In this document: one piece after another, positions 9,801-16,824 of the stretch
How positions within the stretch are numbered: the stretch's first letter is position 1
How the letters are laid out: each line of letters starts with the position of its first letter
Made by a program: the position numbers and the translations under genes
Assembly (NCBI RefSeq): GCF_036075115.1
Contig: NZ_CP107958.1
Span: 5,394,001 to 5,458,000, forward strand
DNA from: Streptomyces sp. NBC_00377
Lineage (GTDB): Bacteria > Actinomycetota > Actinomycetes > Streptomycetales > Streptomycetaceae
DNA: 64,000 nt
Reading direction: 5' to 3'
The notes under the pieces: model-generated
What the model was told of the DNA's origin: nothing
The model's database searches: none
Seen by the model: the letters and a program-made list of their open reading frames with translations, nothing else

Positions 9801-12800
9801 ACCGGGAACACGGCCACCGCGGGCCCCGGGGTCACCTGGGCGGACGACGCGGCCAAGTTCGCGGGCACGACCACCGGTACGGGTGACGTCGTCGCCACGA
9901 ACAGCCCGGTCCTGGACACCACCGCCTCCTACACGGTCTCCGCGTGGGTGAACCTCGCCGACGCCTCCGCCTTCCGTACCTTCGTCGCCCAGGGCGGCAC
10001 CAACCGGGCCTCCTTCTACCTCCAGTACTCCAAGACCGACAACGCCTTCCGCTTCCACGCGGCCAACGCCGACGTGGCCTCCCCGTCCGCGTACTACGAC
10101 GCCACCGCGTCCACGGCCGCACCGCTGAACACCTGGACCCACCTGGTCGGTGTCTTCGACTCGAGCAACGGCTCGATGAAGCTGTACGTCAACGGCGCAC
10201 AGGCGGGCTCCGCCACGAACACTGCACCGTGGACCGGCACCGGACCGCTGTCCGTCGGCGGCGCCAGGACGGCCGGCGGCACGACCTCCGACGTCGTCAA
10301 CGGCGAGGTCGCAGACGTGCAGCTCTACCAACGGGCGCTCTCCGCGACCGACGTGACCTCCCTGTACGGCACGGGCCGCGGCGGCGGCACGGTCGGCTCC
10401 TCCGACGCCCAGACCACCAAGTACACCTACGATCAGCGCGGCCTGCCGACGTCCATGACGGACGCCGAGCAGCACACCACGGACTACGCCTACGACGAGG
10501 CCGGCAACCTCGCGGTCACCACCGCGCCCGCCGTCCAGGCGGAGCCCGACGGCACCACCGCCTCCACCGTCCGCCCGGTCACCACCAGCGGCTTCAACAC
10601 CTTCGGCGAGGCGGTCGAGGAGCAGGACCCCAACGGCCTGGTCACGACGACCGTCTACGACGCCGAGGGCAACAAGGTCTCCGAGACGCTCCCCTCGTAC
10701 ACCCCGGCGGGCGCGCCGAGCCCGAACGCGGGCACGTCCGTGTGGACGTACGACAGCGAAGGCAACCAGACCTCGGTCACCTCGCCCGGCGGCAAGACCT
10801 CCTCCTACCTCTACGACCAGCTGGGCGACGTCGCCCAGGTCACGGACCCCGACGGCACGAAGACGCACGCCGTCTACGACGCCGACGGCGACCAGCTCTC
10901 CGCGACCGACGGCACCGGCGCCCAGGCACAGGCCACGTACGACTACCTCGGCCGCCCGGTCACCTCGACGACGATGGAACGCCGCCCGTCGACGAGGACC
11001 CTGACGAGCACCACGTCCTACGCGGTCACCACCGGCAACCCCTACGGGGCGCACGCCTCCTCGACCACCTCACCGGGCGGGGTGACGTCGTCCTACGGCT
11101 ACAACCGGGCCGGTGACGTCACCTCGGTCACCGACGGCGCGGGCAACACCACCCGCTACACCTACGACTTCGAGGGCAACCAGCAGAAGACGATCCTGCC
11201 CGACAACACCTGGACCCAGACCGATTACAACGCCGACGGCGACCCGACGGCCACGCGCGCGTACGACGCGAACAACGTCCAGCTCTGGTCGACCTCGCAG
11301 GCCTACGACGGCGTCGGCAACGTGACCGCCGCCACCGACGCCCGCGGCCACACCAGCCACTTCACCTACGACGCGGCCGGCACCGTCACCCAGGAGATCC
11401 AGCCGGTCGACGCCTCGACGTCGATCACGACGACCTTCGGCTACGACGCGGCCGGCAACCGCACCCGCTTCACCGACGGCCGCGGCAACTCCTGGCGCTA
11501 CGCGTACACCCCGTGGGGCCAGCAGGAGAAGATCACCGAACCGAGCACGGCCCAGCACTCCTCGGCCGCCGACTCGACGACGACGTTCGCCTACGACGCC
11601 GACGGGCAGCTGACGAACGCCACGCTCCCCGGCGGCACGACGACGTCGATGACGTACGACAGCGTCGGCCAGCTGAAGTCGATGTCGGGCACCGGCGCGG
11701 ACGCGGCGACCGCGAAGCGCAGCTTCACCTACGACGCCGACGGCCGCGTCCTGTCGGCCGACACGGACGAGGCCGGGATCACCGGCGCCGTAGACCACCA
11801 GGACGCCACCCACGACGCGTTCACCTACGACGACCGCGGAGACCTGCTGACCACGTCGGGTTCGGCGGGCACGTCGAGCTTCGCCTACAACGACGACGCG
11901 TCGGTCACCTCCCGCACCGACGCGGCCGGCACGACGACGTACGGCTACGACACGGCGGGCCGCCTGTCCTCGTTGAACGATCCGGCGACCGGCAATCAGC
12001 TGACGTACACCTACGACCAACTGAACGACCTGAAGACGGTCAAGTACGGCTCGACGGGCCAGACCCGCACCTTCACCTACAACAGCGCGCACCAGCTGAC
12101 CAACGACGTCCTCGTCCAGGGCGCCTCGACGATGGCGAGCTTCGCCTACGGCTACGACGAGAACGGCAACCTGACGTCGAAGACGACGACAGGTGTCTCG
12201 GGCGCGTCGTCGAACACCTACGGCTACGACTGGGCGAACCGCCTCACGTCGTGGAACAACGGCACGACCACGACGCCGTACGCGTACGACGCGTCGGGCA
12301 ACCGCGTCCGCAACGGCGCCGACGTCTACACCTACGACGAGCGTGACGAGCTGACCTCGGACGGCACCCACAGCTACACCTACTCGGCGCGCGGCACGAT
12401 GACCCAGGAGTCGTCGACCGCCGGCGGGACGGTCGCGTACAAGACCGACGCCTTCGGCGGGCAGATCGTCGCGGGCGAGCAGTCCTACACGCTGGACGCG
12501 ACCGGCCGCAACATCACGGACCGCGTCACGTCGACGGGCGCGACCCGCACCTTCTCCTACTCGGGCGCGGGCAACACCATCGCCTCCGACGGGGACGACA
12601 CCTACACGTTCGACCCGGGCGGCGGCCTGGTGGGCGTCAAGAGCATCGGTGGCACAGGGGTCCTGGCCCTCACCGACCAGCACAACGACGTGGTCGGTTC
12701 CTTCACCTCCGGCGCGACGACGCTGGCGGGCTCGGCGTCCTACGACCCGCTGGGCAAGGTCGTCTCCCCGACGAACACGGTCACCGGCCACCTCGGCTTC

Positions 12801-14948
12801 CAGTCCGGCTGGACCGAACCCGGCACGGGTGACGTGGGCACGGCGTCCCGCTGGTACAACCCCGACACGGGTGTGTTCCTCAACAAGGACAGCATGTCCC
12901 TCAACCCGGTCCCGAACTCGGTCTCCGCGAACCCCTTCGCGTACGTCGACGACAACCCGATGGCGGGCACCGACGAGTCGGGCAACTGCTCCTGGTACGA
13001 CGTGGTCTGCGGGACCAAGAAGGCCGCGCACAAGGTCAGTCACGCCGTGAAGCACGCGGCGCACAAGGTCTACCACGCGGTCAAGCACGCGGCGCGCAAG
13101 GTCGTCCACGCCGTGAAGCACGCGGCCCACAAGGTGGTCCACCACGTGCGGGACGTCTACCACGCGACCGTGCGGGTGGTGCGCCGCGTCTACCACTACA
13201 CGGCACGGAAGGTGAGACGCGCGGTCCACCGGGTGGTCCACGCCGTCCATACCGCCTATCACAAGGCGTCGAGGGTGGTGCACCGCGTCGTCCACACCGT
13301 CAAGAAGGCCGCGAAGAAGGTCACGCACGCCGTGACCAAGGCGGCGCACGCGGTCGCTCATGCCACGAGGAGGGCGTACCACGCCACGGTCAAGGCGGCG
13401 AAGGCGACGGCGACGTTCGCGAAGAACCACGCGGCGGCGATCACGTCGTTCGTGGTCTCGACGGCGGTGTTCGCGGGCTGTGAGGCGCTGACGGCGGGTG
13501 TCGGCTCGATCGGCTGCGCGGCGGCAGCGGGCGCGGTCGGCTCCCTGGTGGAGCAGGGCTTCGCCTGCGCGCAGAACGGCGGCGACGACTGCGACGCGGG
13601 TGCCTTCGCGGGTGCGGCGGTCACGGGTGCGATAGCCGGCGCGCTGGGCGGCGCCCTGGGCAAGATCGGCGGCAAGCTCCTCGCCAAGGCGGCACCGAAG
13701 GCGATGAAGGTCGTCGGCGGCCTCTTCGGCAAGGGCGCGACGGAGGCCGAGGAAACAGCGGCGACGGACGCGACGGAGGCGGCGGCTTCCCGGGCGGACT
13801 CCGAGGGGGCGGGGTCTCGGTCGCAGTCGCATTCGGACGAGTCGGGCGGGGCGGCCAGCTGCCCGATCCCGCACAGCTTCACCGGTTCTACCCGGGTGCT
13901 GATGGCCGACGGCACGACCAAGGCCATCGACCATGTGCGGGTGGGCGACAAGATCGCCAACTCGGTGCCGGGCGCGACGGGCACGCAGACCCACAACGTG
14001 ACCGCGGTCATCGTGACGCACACGGACCACGACTTCGTGGACGTGACGGTGAAGGCGACGGCGACCAAGACCGCTGAAAAGGCCGCTGAGAAGTCCGGCG
14101 CGAAGAAGGCCGGGGTGAAGTCTCTCGGCAGGAAGGTCGCGCGTAAGGCGGCGTTCGGCCTGGCGGCGTCGGCGGCGGTGCTGGGCGCACTGTCGGCCGG
14201 TCACGGCCACGGTGACGGCAAGGCGCCGGCGACCCAGCCGGTGGCGGCGGTCAGCACGGCATCCGCAGCGGCCGCGCAGGACGCGCACCTCCAGACGACT
14301 TTCCACCACCCCTTCTACGACAAGACCCAGTCCGCCTTCGTAGACGCCAAGGACCTCAACCCCGGCGACGTCCTCCAGACACCGACAGGCACGACCGAGG
14401 TCACGGATGTCCGGCTGTACCACGCGAACACCACGACGTACGACCTCACCATCGGCGACCTCCACACGTACTATGTGGAAGCCGGGGACACGCCAATACT
14501 GGTCCACAACTGCGGCGGGTCGGCCACGCCGGATCCGGTAGCGCTGCAGGCTCGTGTTGATGCCATGACTAAACGAATGGGAGCCGGGGCGTTCAGGAAG
14601 ACTGTGGGCGGACTCCACGTTCCCGTCTCCGGAGGAGGTCTCGATTTGTTCGCCGTAGGTGCGCAGGCGGATATTTCCGAGGCGCAGATCGGTTTGGCGG
14701 ATGCCGCCGACGAGGCATTGAGAATCTATCCCAAGCTGCCCAGCCGTGCCGGTGCTGCGAAGATCGATGAGCCATACCTGCTTGGTCGGAATCACGCTGA
14801 GGGTAAACTGCTTACTGAAGCAGTTAATCTGGGTGTGCAGCCTCAAATGCTGATCGCTAGCAACCATTTCTGTGAGGAATTCTGTGCACCATTGATTGAG
14901 CGGACTGGTGGCAAGATTCTCACCAAGACTTTGGCTGTTTGGAATTAA
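3819..14948 (+). CDS. Giant secreted RHS/YD-repeat polymorphic toxin with LamG, HINT and deaminase-like tip
   Basis: 3709 residues from GTG 3819 (GGAG 9 bases upstream). An Arg-rich N region and a hydrophobic core at about 46-60 (AFAALLLTALALML) with AVA near residue 67 indicate Sec export. Approximate order: a DNRLRE-like region 404-574; an Fn3-like segment to 680; a DUF6531-like RHS entry; LamG-like domains at about 925-1168, 1218-1455 and 1975-2191; YD repeats (many GYDxxGN/YTYDxxG motifs) at 1468-1974 and 2198-3015; the RHS core end (RWYNPDTGVFLNKD, then NPFAYVDDNPM) near 3010-3050; a His/Lys-rich stalk 3067-3200; a hydrophobic Gly/Ala segment to about 3295; a HINT domain 3348-3564 ending ILVHN before Cys 3565; then a 145-residue toxin tip. 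The YD repeats probably form a shell enclosing the tip, as known for RHS and Tc toxins. An immunity candidate starts 12 bases after the stop. Confidence 0.92.
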   Translation: MLPPRPLTRRPRRTSRARRTSRLRGTLRPRTVRRSNGAFRSRRTLRAFAALLLTALALMLTTDQAVAEGLEFGSIELPSMSLASLASWFTDPQWGKLPHQQSGTAAGHRHQVGAAATTAHRGAGHAPGKGKGELPAYQAHKPATKAGRSAGGAGFDAKTSKRSATKSTRTDTVYDNADGSVTRQMSQSPVNYQTGKGRWAPIDVDVRAGPDGRWHEAANSVDVDFAAEATDPALTSLATDTKHSVAYGLKGAAPVKGTADGSTVTYDQVLPGTDLKLAPTATGVKESVVLDSADAADTWTFPLTLRGLTPVRSTADGWIDLRDSSGKTVERIPPSYAYDSKVDPRSGDPATTHAVTTDLVRSGDGYALEITLDSAWLHSADRVFPVTVDPTVTDGWTTTYAESGTGNNIDHSYEQTIKVGSYDSGAHAANSFVNHWDTAWDASGATVTAASLHLFDTWASTCTAERFDVALVTSAWTPEGVTSYPGPSMGASIGNATPSVPNACANTAADRTVGDSVTVALSTSAIQGWLSGTTADHGLAVYASTSDALHWKQFGSFNDPGKGPYITVTYTGNTAPQLYEQFPADNAVVGTTTPEFTAWAGGANSTSGSTNKYLFQVFDAAGTKVADSGLVATGDWTVPAGKLAWGNNYSWTVQAYDATTALYSPADPYEISVQVPQTVITSGLSQNSSDHGFDASIGNYTTSDTDASISTVGPSLDVDRDYNSRDPRWTGAFGSGWSSIFDARATEQYTAAGAVASVQVTYPDGSQAGYGKNSDGTFTPGSGRFATFKTVTGGYTLTDKDDTLYTFTQSLGAGGYGLTSVTDANGRALNLTWTGTPAHITKMTSAVSGRSLGLTWSTPPGALAAHVATVVTDPVTAGDSTTVQTWTYGYTGDQLTKVCTPLSSTKCTVYGYTTGSGYQNAALDLDPHTFWPLSETSGTSAKDAVLGNEGTTNATYENVTVGQSGGPLTGSSSKVATFNGTTSDVSLPKNLGNDTDSGALSLWFKTSAGPGVLYSYASQPIGSGQASGFYTPSIYVGSDGKLNAEFWYSGGINPIVTSASVADGKWHHVVLSAAGNSQSLYLDNAKVGSRTGTVSIKSATAFGKNQSFNYLGTGFLGGDWPDHPTYTDDAGHATYFNGSIADVGWYSRPLVAADVSALYTYGTHSESLLTSVKRPSGKTYAAMTYDTNSTVLTQMTDENGGTWTLGTPTVTGSSDTYRGAILGGAPSEYFRLGEAAGATTAVDQVRGGNGTYSAVTLGAAGPFSDQKAATFDGTTSSLTLPSGSVPGSGAESTSMWFKTTTANGVLLGASKDPLSAGTTTSYTPVLYVGTSGKLHGEFYFSGGSTKPLVSAAAVTDGKWHQVVLSTSATSQSVYLDGALVGTQTGTAAMTGQPNTYVGAGFNGGNWPDEAHTSSTSNTGYATRFKGSIAEVALYRSQLSAADVAQSYEAAQNSTGLLPVETVTVTSPTTAALKYTYDVTNNNRALTETDGLGNKTSFGYDSAGFEHTVTDPNGAMTITGHDVRGNVVSSTSCQDQAANKCNTEYYAYYPDDTTAQLTTADPRNDQLLTERDGRSASATDTTYLTSYTYDTAGNQTAITGPAVPGSPAGRSTTTVYSDGTSTYPSADGGVVPKGLPVRTVSPGGAVNQVSYLKNGDVASTTDAVGLVTSYTFDGLGQVLTQKVVSDTYPAGLVTSYKYDTAGQVLEEHDPQLTDRVTGATHAAVTSSVYDDDGDVTSQTVADASGGDHSRTQSWTYDAYDRVLTESDANAAEGAGNGNTTTYTYDTSGNKTKEVTTAGTETRYTYNDNGDLLTQGLMYTGDPVNPQPTTLLTESSRAYDPAGRLASLTDAMGNTTAYTYTDDGLTSTVKRTSADGNSTYTLESDVYDAAGNLTQSTTDNGETVTKYTLDAASRTTSTELDPTGVDRVTTVSYTPDDQVASENDHDSSGYDRTTTNSYDDMGNLLAETLYGDASGHPAAWWKLNQTAGRSVTDSSGTGNTATAGPGVTWADDAAKFAGTTTGTGDVVATNSPVLDTTASYTVSAWVNLADASAFRTFVAQGGTNRASFYLQYSKTDNAFRFHAANADVASPSAYYDATASTAAPLNTWTHLVGVFDSSNGSMKLYVNGAQAGSATNTAPWTGTGPLSVGGARTAGGTTSDVVNGEVADVQLYQRALSATDVTSLYGTGRGGGTVGSSDAQTTKYTYDQRGLPTSMTDAEQHTTDYAYDEAGNLAVTTAPAVQAEPDGTTASTVRPVTTSGFNTFGEAVEEQDPNGLVTTTVYDAEGNKVSETLPSYTPAGAPSPNAGTSVWTYDSEGNQTSVTSPGGKTSSYLYDQLGDVAQVTDPDGTKTHAVYDADGDQLSATDGTGAQAQATYDYLGRPVTSTTMERRPSTRTLTSTTSYAVTTGNPYGAHASSTTSPGGVTSSYGYNRAGDVTSVTDGAGNTTRYTYDFEGNQQKTILPDNTWTQTDYNADGDPTATRAYDANNVQLWSTSQAYDGVGNVTAATDARGHTSHFTYDAAGTVTQEIQPVDASTSITTTFGYDAAGNRTRFTDGRGNSWRYAYTPWGQQEKITEPSTAQHSSAADSTTTFAYDADGQLTNATLPGGTTTSMTYDSVGQLKSMSGTGADAATAKRSFTYDADGRVLSADTDEAGITGAVDHQDATHDAFTYDDRGDLLTTSGSAGTSSFAYNDDASVTSRTDAAGTTTYGYDTAGRLSSLNDPATGNQLTYTYDQLNDLKTVKYGSTGQTRTFTYNSAHQLTNDVLVQGASTMASFAYGYDENGNLTSKTTTGVSGASSNTYGYDWANRLTSWNNGTTTTPYAYDASGNRVRNGADVYTYDERDELTSDGTHSYTYSARGTMTQESSTAGGTVAYKTDAFGGQIVAGEQSYTLDATGRNITDRVTSTGATRTFSYSGAGNTIASDGDDTYTFDPGGGLVGVKSIGGTGVLALTDQHNDVVGSFTSGATTLAGSASYDPLGKVVSPTNTVTGHLGFQSGWTEPGTGDVGTASRWYNPDTGVFLNKDSMSLNPVPNSVSANPFAYVDDNPMAGTDESGNCSWYDVVCGTKKAAHKVSHAVKHAAHKVYHAVKHAARKVVHAVKHAAHKVVHHVRDVYHATVRVVRRVYHYTARKVRRAVHRVVHAVHTAYHKASRVVHRVVHTVKKAAKKVTHAVTKAAHAVAHATRRAYHATVKAAKATATFAKNHAAAITSFVVSTAVFAGCEALTAGVGSIGCAAAAGAVGSLVEQGFACAQNGGDDCDAGAFAGAAVTGAIAGALGGALGKIGGKLLAKAAPKAMKVVGGLFGKGATEAEETAATDATEAAASRADSEGAGSRSQSHSDESGGAASCPIPHSFTGSTRVLMADGTTKAIDHVRVGDKIANSVPGATGTQTHNVTAVIVTHTDHDFVDVTVKATATKTAEKAAEKSGAKKAGVKSLGRKVARKAAFGLAASAAVLGALSAGHGHGDGKAPATQPVAAVSTASAAAAQDAHLQTTFHHPFYDKTQSAFVDAKDLNPGDVLQTPTGTTEVTDVRLYHANTTTYDLTIGDLHTYYVEAGDTPILVHNCGGSATPDPVALQARVDAMTKRMGAGAFRKTVGGLHVPVSGGGLDLFAVGAQADISEAQIGLADAADEALRIYPKLPSRAGAAKIDEPYLLGRNHAEGKLLTEAVNLGVQPQMLIASNHFCEEFCAPLIERTGGKILTKTLAVWN
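13860..14510 (+). other. HINT (intein-type, pre-toxin) autoprocessing domain within the RHS protein
   Basis: Residues about 3348-3564. The block begins at CPIPHSFTGSTRVLMADGTT, contains the usual IDHVRVGDKI segment and a TTFHHPFYD box, and ends YYVEAGDTPILVHN before Cys 3565. PT-HINT domains sit just before toxin tips in secreted polymorphic toxins and are thought to release the tip by self-cleavage. A Lys/Ala-rich insertion of roughly 70 residues (including AAFGLAASAAVLGALSAG) interrupts the domain between its two halves, which is longer than the usual loop. Confidence 0.85.
14511..14948 (+). other. C-terminal toxin domain, deaminase-like (HAE ... CxxxC)
   Basis: Residues 3565-3709, starting with the Cys that follows the HINT end. 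Zinc-deaminase signatures are visible: GRNHAEGKLL with HAE at residues 3659-3661, then NHFCEEFC with Cys 3685 and Cys 3689. Deaminase superfamily enzymes use one His and two Cys to bind zinc and the Glu of HAE for proton shuttling. The Cys spacing here is three residues rather than the commoner two, but up to four is tolerated in the superfamily. The target (free nucleoside, RNA or DNA) cannot be read from the sequence. Base composition is visibly less GC-rich than the RHS body. Confidence 0.7.
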
Positions 14949-14960
14949 GAAGGAGGTGCC

Positions 14961-15548
14961 GTGCCCGAGACGCCTGATGAGCCATCCGTTGTGCGGAGGC
15001 GGATCCTTGCGGTCGTCGCCGCAAGCCGAGTGGACTCTGTTGTTTCTCTGCAAGCGGAGATGGCAGGGATGGCGGAAGATGCCTACCCGGCCGTTCAAGT
15101 GGTTGAGTCCTACTGGCGCGAGTTCGGAGGTCTTGGTGACGACTCGGATCTTCGGCGGGCTGCTCGGCCGCACGTAGATAGGCTGCGCACGGCTGCTGAG
15201 ACCTGGGGTGGTCCATGGGCGCGTGCTGTTTTGGCTGCTCTCGATTGCGTCCTTGGCTTGATCGACATGGACGTCGCTATAAACCGATCGCGGGCCCAGG
15301 TGATCGGATCCGCGTTCTGCGTGGCCTATGAATTCGATCAGCAGGGAGTGGCTCCCCCCCCTGGGGCAAACAGTTGGTTCTCCTTCGAGGCCGCGGGTCA
15401 ATCCGCTGCGGTCGACCAACTTGGTTCGTCAGGTGAGTTGCTCTCGCCGGAGGAATTGTTCAGCCTCCGAGTGGGCGCCGGGAGCGATGCTATGCATTAT
15501 CGCCGGGCTCTGAAGGAGTGGATGCAGACTGCGCCTCGAACGGACTGA
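14961..15548 (+). CDS. Candidate immunity protein to the deaminase-like toxin
   Basis: 195 residues from GTG 14961, preceded by an excellent GAAGGAGG site and only 12 bases after the toxin stop, so the two are almost certainly co-transcribed. I do not recognise a family. The protein is soluble, acidic and probably mostly helical (RRRILAVVAASRVDSVVSLQ, then WARAVLAALDCVLGLIDMD), with no signal peptide or membrane segment, as expected for a cytoplasmic inhibitor of a nucleic-acid-acting toxin. The role is inferred entirely from position and cellular location. Codon use is less GC-biased than in the RHS body, matching the toxin tip and suggesting both were acquired as one cassette. Confidence 0.65.
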   Translation: MPETPDEPSVVRRRILAVVAASRVDSVVSLQAEMAGMAEDAYPAVQVVESYWREFGGLGDDSDLRRAARPHVDRLRTAAETWGGPWARAVLAALDCVLGLIDMDVAINRSRAQVIGSAFCVAYEFDQQGVAPPPGANSWFSFEAAGQSAAVDQLGSSGELLSPEELFSLRVGAGSDAMHYRRALKEWMQTAPRTD

Positions 15549-16179
15549 GCAGCCGCAGAGGGTGCGCCGTCAACCTGATCATGGTTGGCCTGTTCACTGT
15601 CGGCGGCTTCGATCTTTGCAGCATGTCCATTAGTTTGGTGGTGAACTGTTTCGCTTGCCTGCTGCTCTGTTCGGCCAGAGTTCTCGGTCGAGCGAGAGGA
15701 GCTGGAGGATCTGTCGTTCGGCGAGGAAGTGTTCATCTTCGTGCACATGGAGAGCTGGAAGGTCGGCGACATGCGCGTAGCCCTGACGCTCGAGCAACTC
15801 GGCCCCGACAACACCCGATCGCCGTTTGCCTGTACCTGATCCAAGGGGCGCAGACCGACTCCCCTGGTCCGGCTCGGTAACGCTTTTCACCTGACATCTC
15901 GAGTAGGCCTCTTTGAACCCCTTCATAGCCACGGAGGGCACCACCCTCCTTGCCTACTCCACCGTCGCCGTCCCTCGCAACGTCCGTAGTCCTGGCGGCT
16001 CCTCCGCAAGCTCCGCTGCGCGACGACCCGGATCACTAGCCTCGTCCAAGCCGTCCTGGTCCTTCAGCTCCGCGTCTCTGCGTGGTGTGGTCAGTTGGCT
16101 CACCGGCGCCCTCGAACACCTCGACAGCCGGCTTCGTCCCGGCCCGGCTCGTCGTCGCCGGCAACTCCGGAGGGTGGCC
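15549..16179. other. Decayed region between immunity candidate and next small gene
   Basis: No intact gene. It contains the coding-like remnant annotated at 15645-15839. The frame continuing upstream of the gene at 16180 (from about 15913) reads as Ser/Arg-rich and does not look like protein. On the minus strand a short stretch near 15954-16090 reads AELKDQDGLDEASDPGRRAA, which looks more protein-like but has no start. The impression is of several gene fragments left behind by cassette replacement. Confidence 0.45.
15645..15839 (+). pseudogene. Remnant of a small coding sequence (possible displaced immunity gene)
   Basis: This frame, open from just after a TGA at 15642 to TGA 15837-15839, reads as real protein from about 15675 onward: PEFSVEREELEDLSFGEEV, then IFVHMESWKVGDMRVALTL and EQLGPDN. 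It lacks a credible start and ribosome binding site, and the codons before it look non-coding. It is probably the 3' end of a gene whose 5' end was lost. I do not recognise a family. Its position behind a toxin/immunity pair fits an orphan immunity gene from an earlier toxin tip, which is inference. Confidence 0.4.
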
Positions 16180-16557
16180 GTGCGCCCCAATGTGGTGACT
16201 GTCGAGATCCTGGTCCCGGCGTTCGAGGTGTCGACGGTTTCCCTCGCCGAACTCCCGGATGTGCTGCGGTCGATTCCGGTGAGTTCGTCCATGGGACTCA
16301 CATTGGACGACGGGGAGGACGACTGTGTCATCGTCACTGTCGAACCGGAGTTCTCCACGGTGACGGCGCTCCGGGACCGGACGTTTTACCACCTTCGGCT
16401 CGTCGACGACCCGCAGAACGTATCCGTCATGACGGGTGGCGAGGAGATCAGTTGGCCCAAGGGGTGTCTTCTTCCCCGGGAGATGGGCCTCGAGGTGTTG
16501 GCGGAAGCCGAGGACCGCGAAGTGATGTGGGCCCGGCACATCTGGGTCGAACAGTGA
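16180..16557 (+). CDS. Small hypothetical protein, possible orphan immunity gene
   Basis: 125 residues from GTG 16180, chosen because GGAGG sits about 8 bases upstream and the protein-like sequence begins exactly here (VRPNVVTVEILVPAFEVSTV). The frame is open further upstream but reads as Ser/Arg-rich non-protein. The product is acidic (LDDGEDDCVIVTVEPEF) and beta-rich by eye, without signal or membrane segments. It ends MWARHIWVEQ. I recognise no family. Small acidic cytosolic proteins clustered behind an RHS toxin are commonly immunity proteins; that is the only hint here. Confidence 0.5.
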   Translation: MRPNVVTVEILVPAFEVSTVSLAELPDVLRSIPVSSSMGLTLDDGEDDCVIVTVEPEFSTVTALRDRTFYHLRLVDDPQNVSVMTGGEEISWPKGCLLPREMGLEVLAEAEDREVMWARHIWVEQ

Positions 16558-16824
16558 GCTGTCGCGGCGTGGCCACAGTGGTGGGGGACGGCGGCCGGGA
16601 ACCCCACGCACGAGGCTCCCGTGCCGGTGGCCCGTGAGGGAGAGGTCGAAGTCTCGGCTCATCGTGCGGGAGCCTCGGGACTTGCCTGTCCTGGGCGAAC
16701 GCGTGGGCCTGACCGCCGGTACGGGCGGCGGCCCGGCCTACGTTTCACGCGGTGCGGAAAACGGGAGCAGGCCGGGCGGTCTTCGTGGCGCACGGCCTGC
16801 CCGGGGCGCTGTGGTGGGCTGGTC

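Noticed and set aside
3669..15419. Several very long open frames on the minus strand opposite the RHS gene
   Set aside because: They read as Val/Gly/Arg-rich sequence with no domains, and have the composition expected from the complement of GC-biased codons. The plus-strand frame has a signal peptide, YD repeats and recognised domains.
15913..16179. N-terminal extension of the small gene at 16180
   Set aside because: The frame is open but Ser/Arg-rich and unlike protein, while a good GGAGG site precedes GTG 16180.
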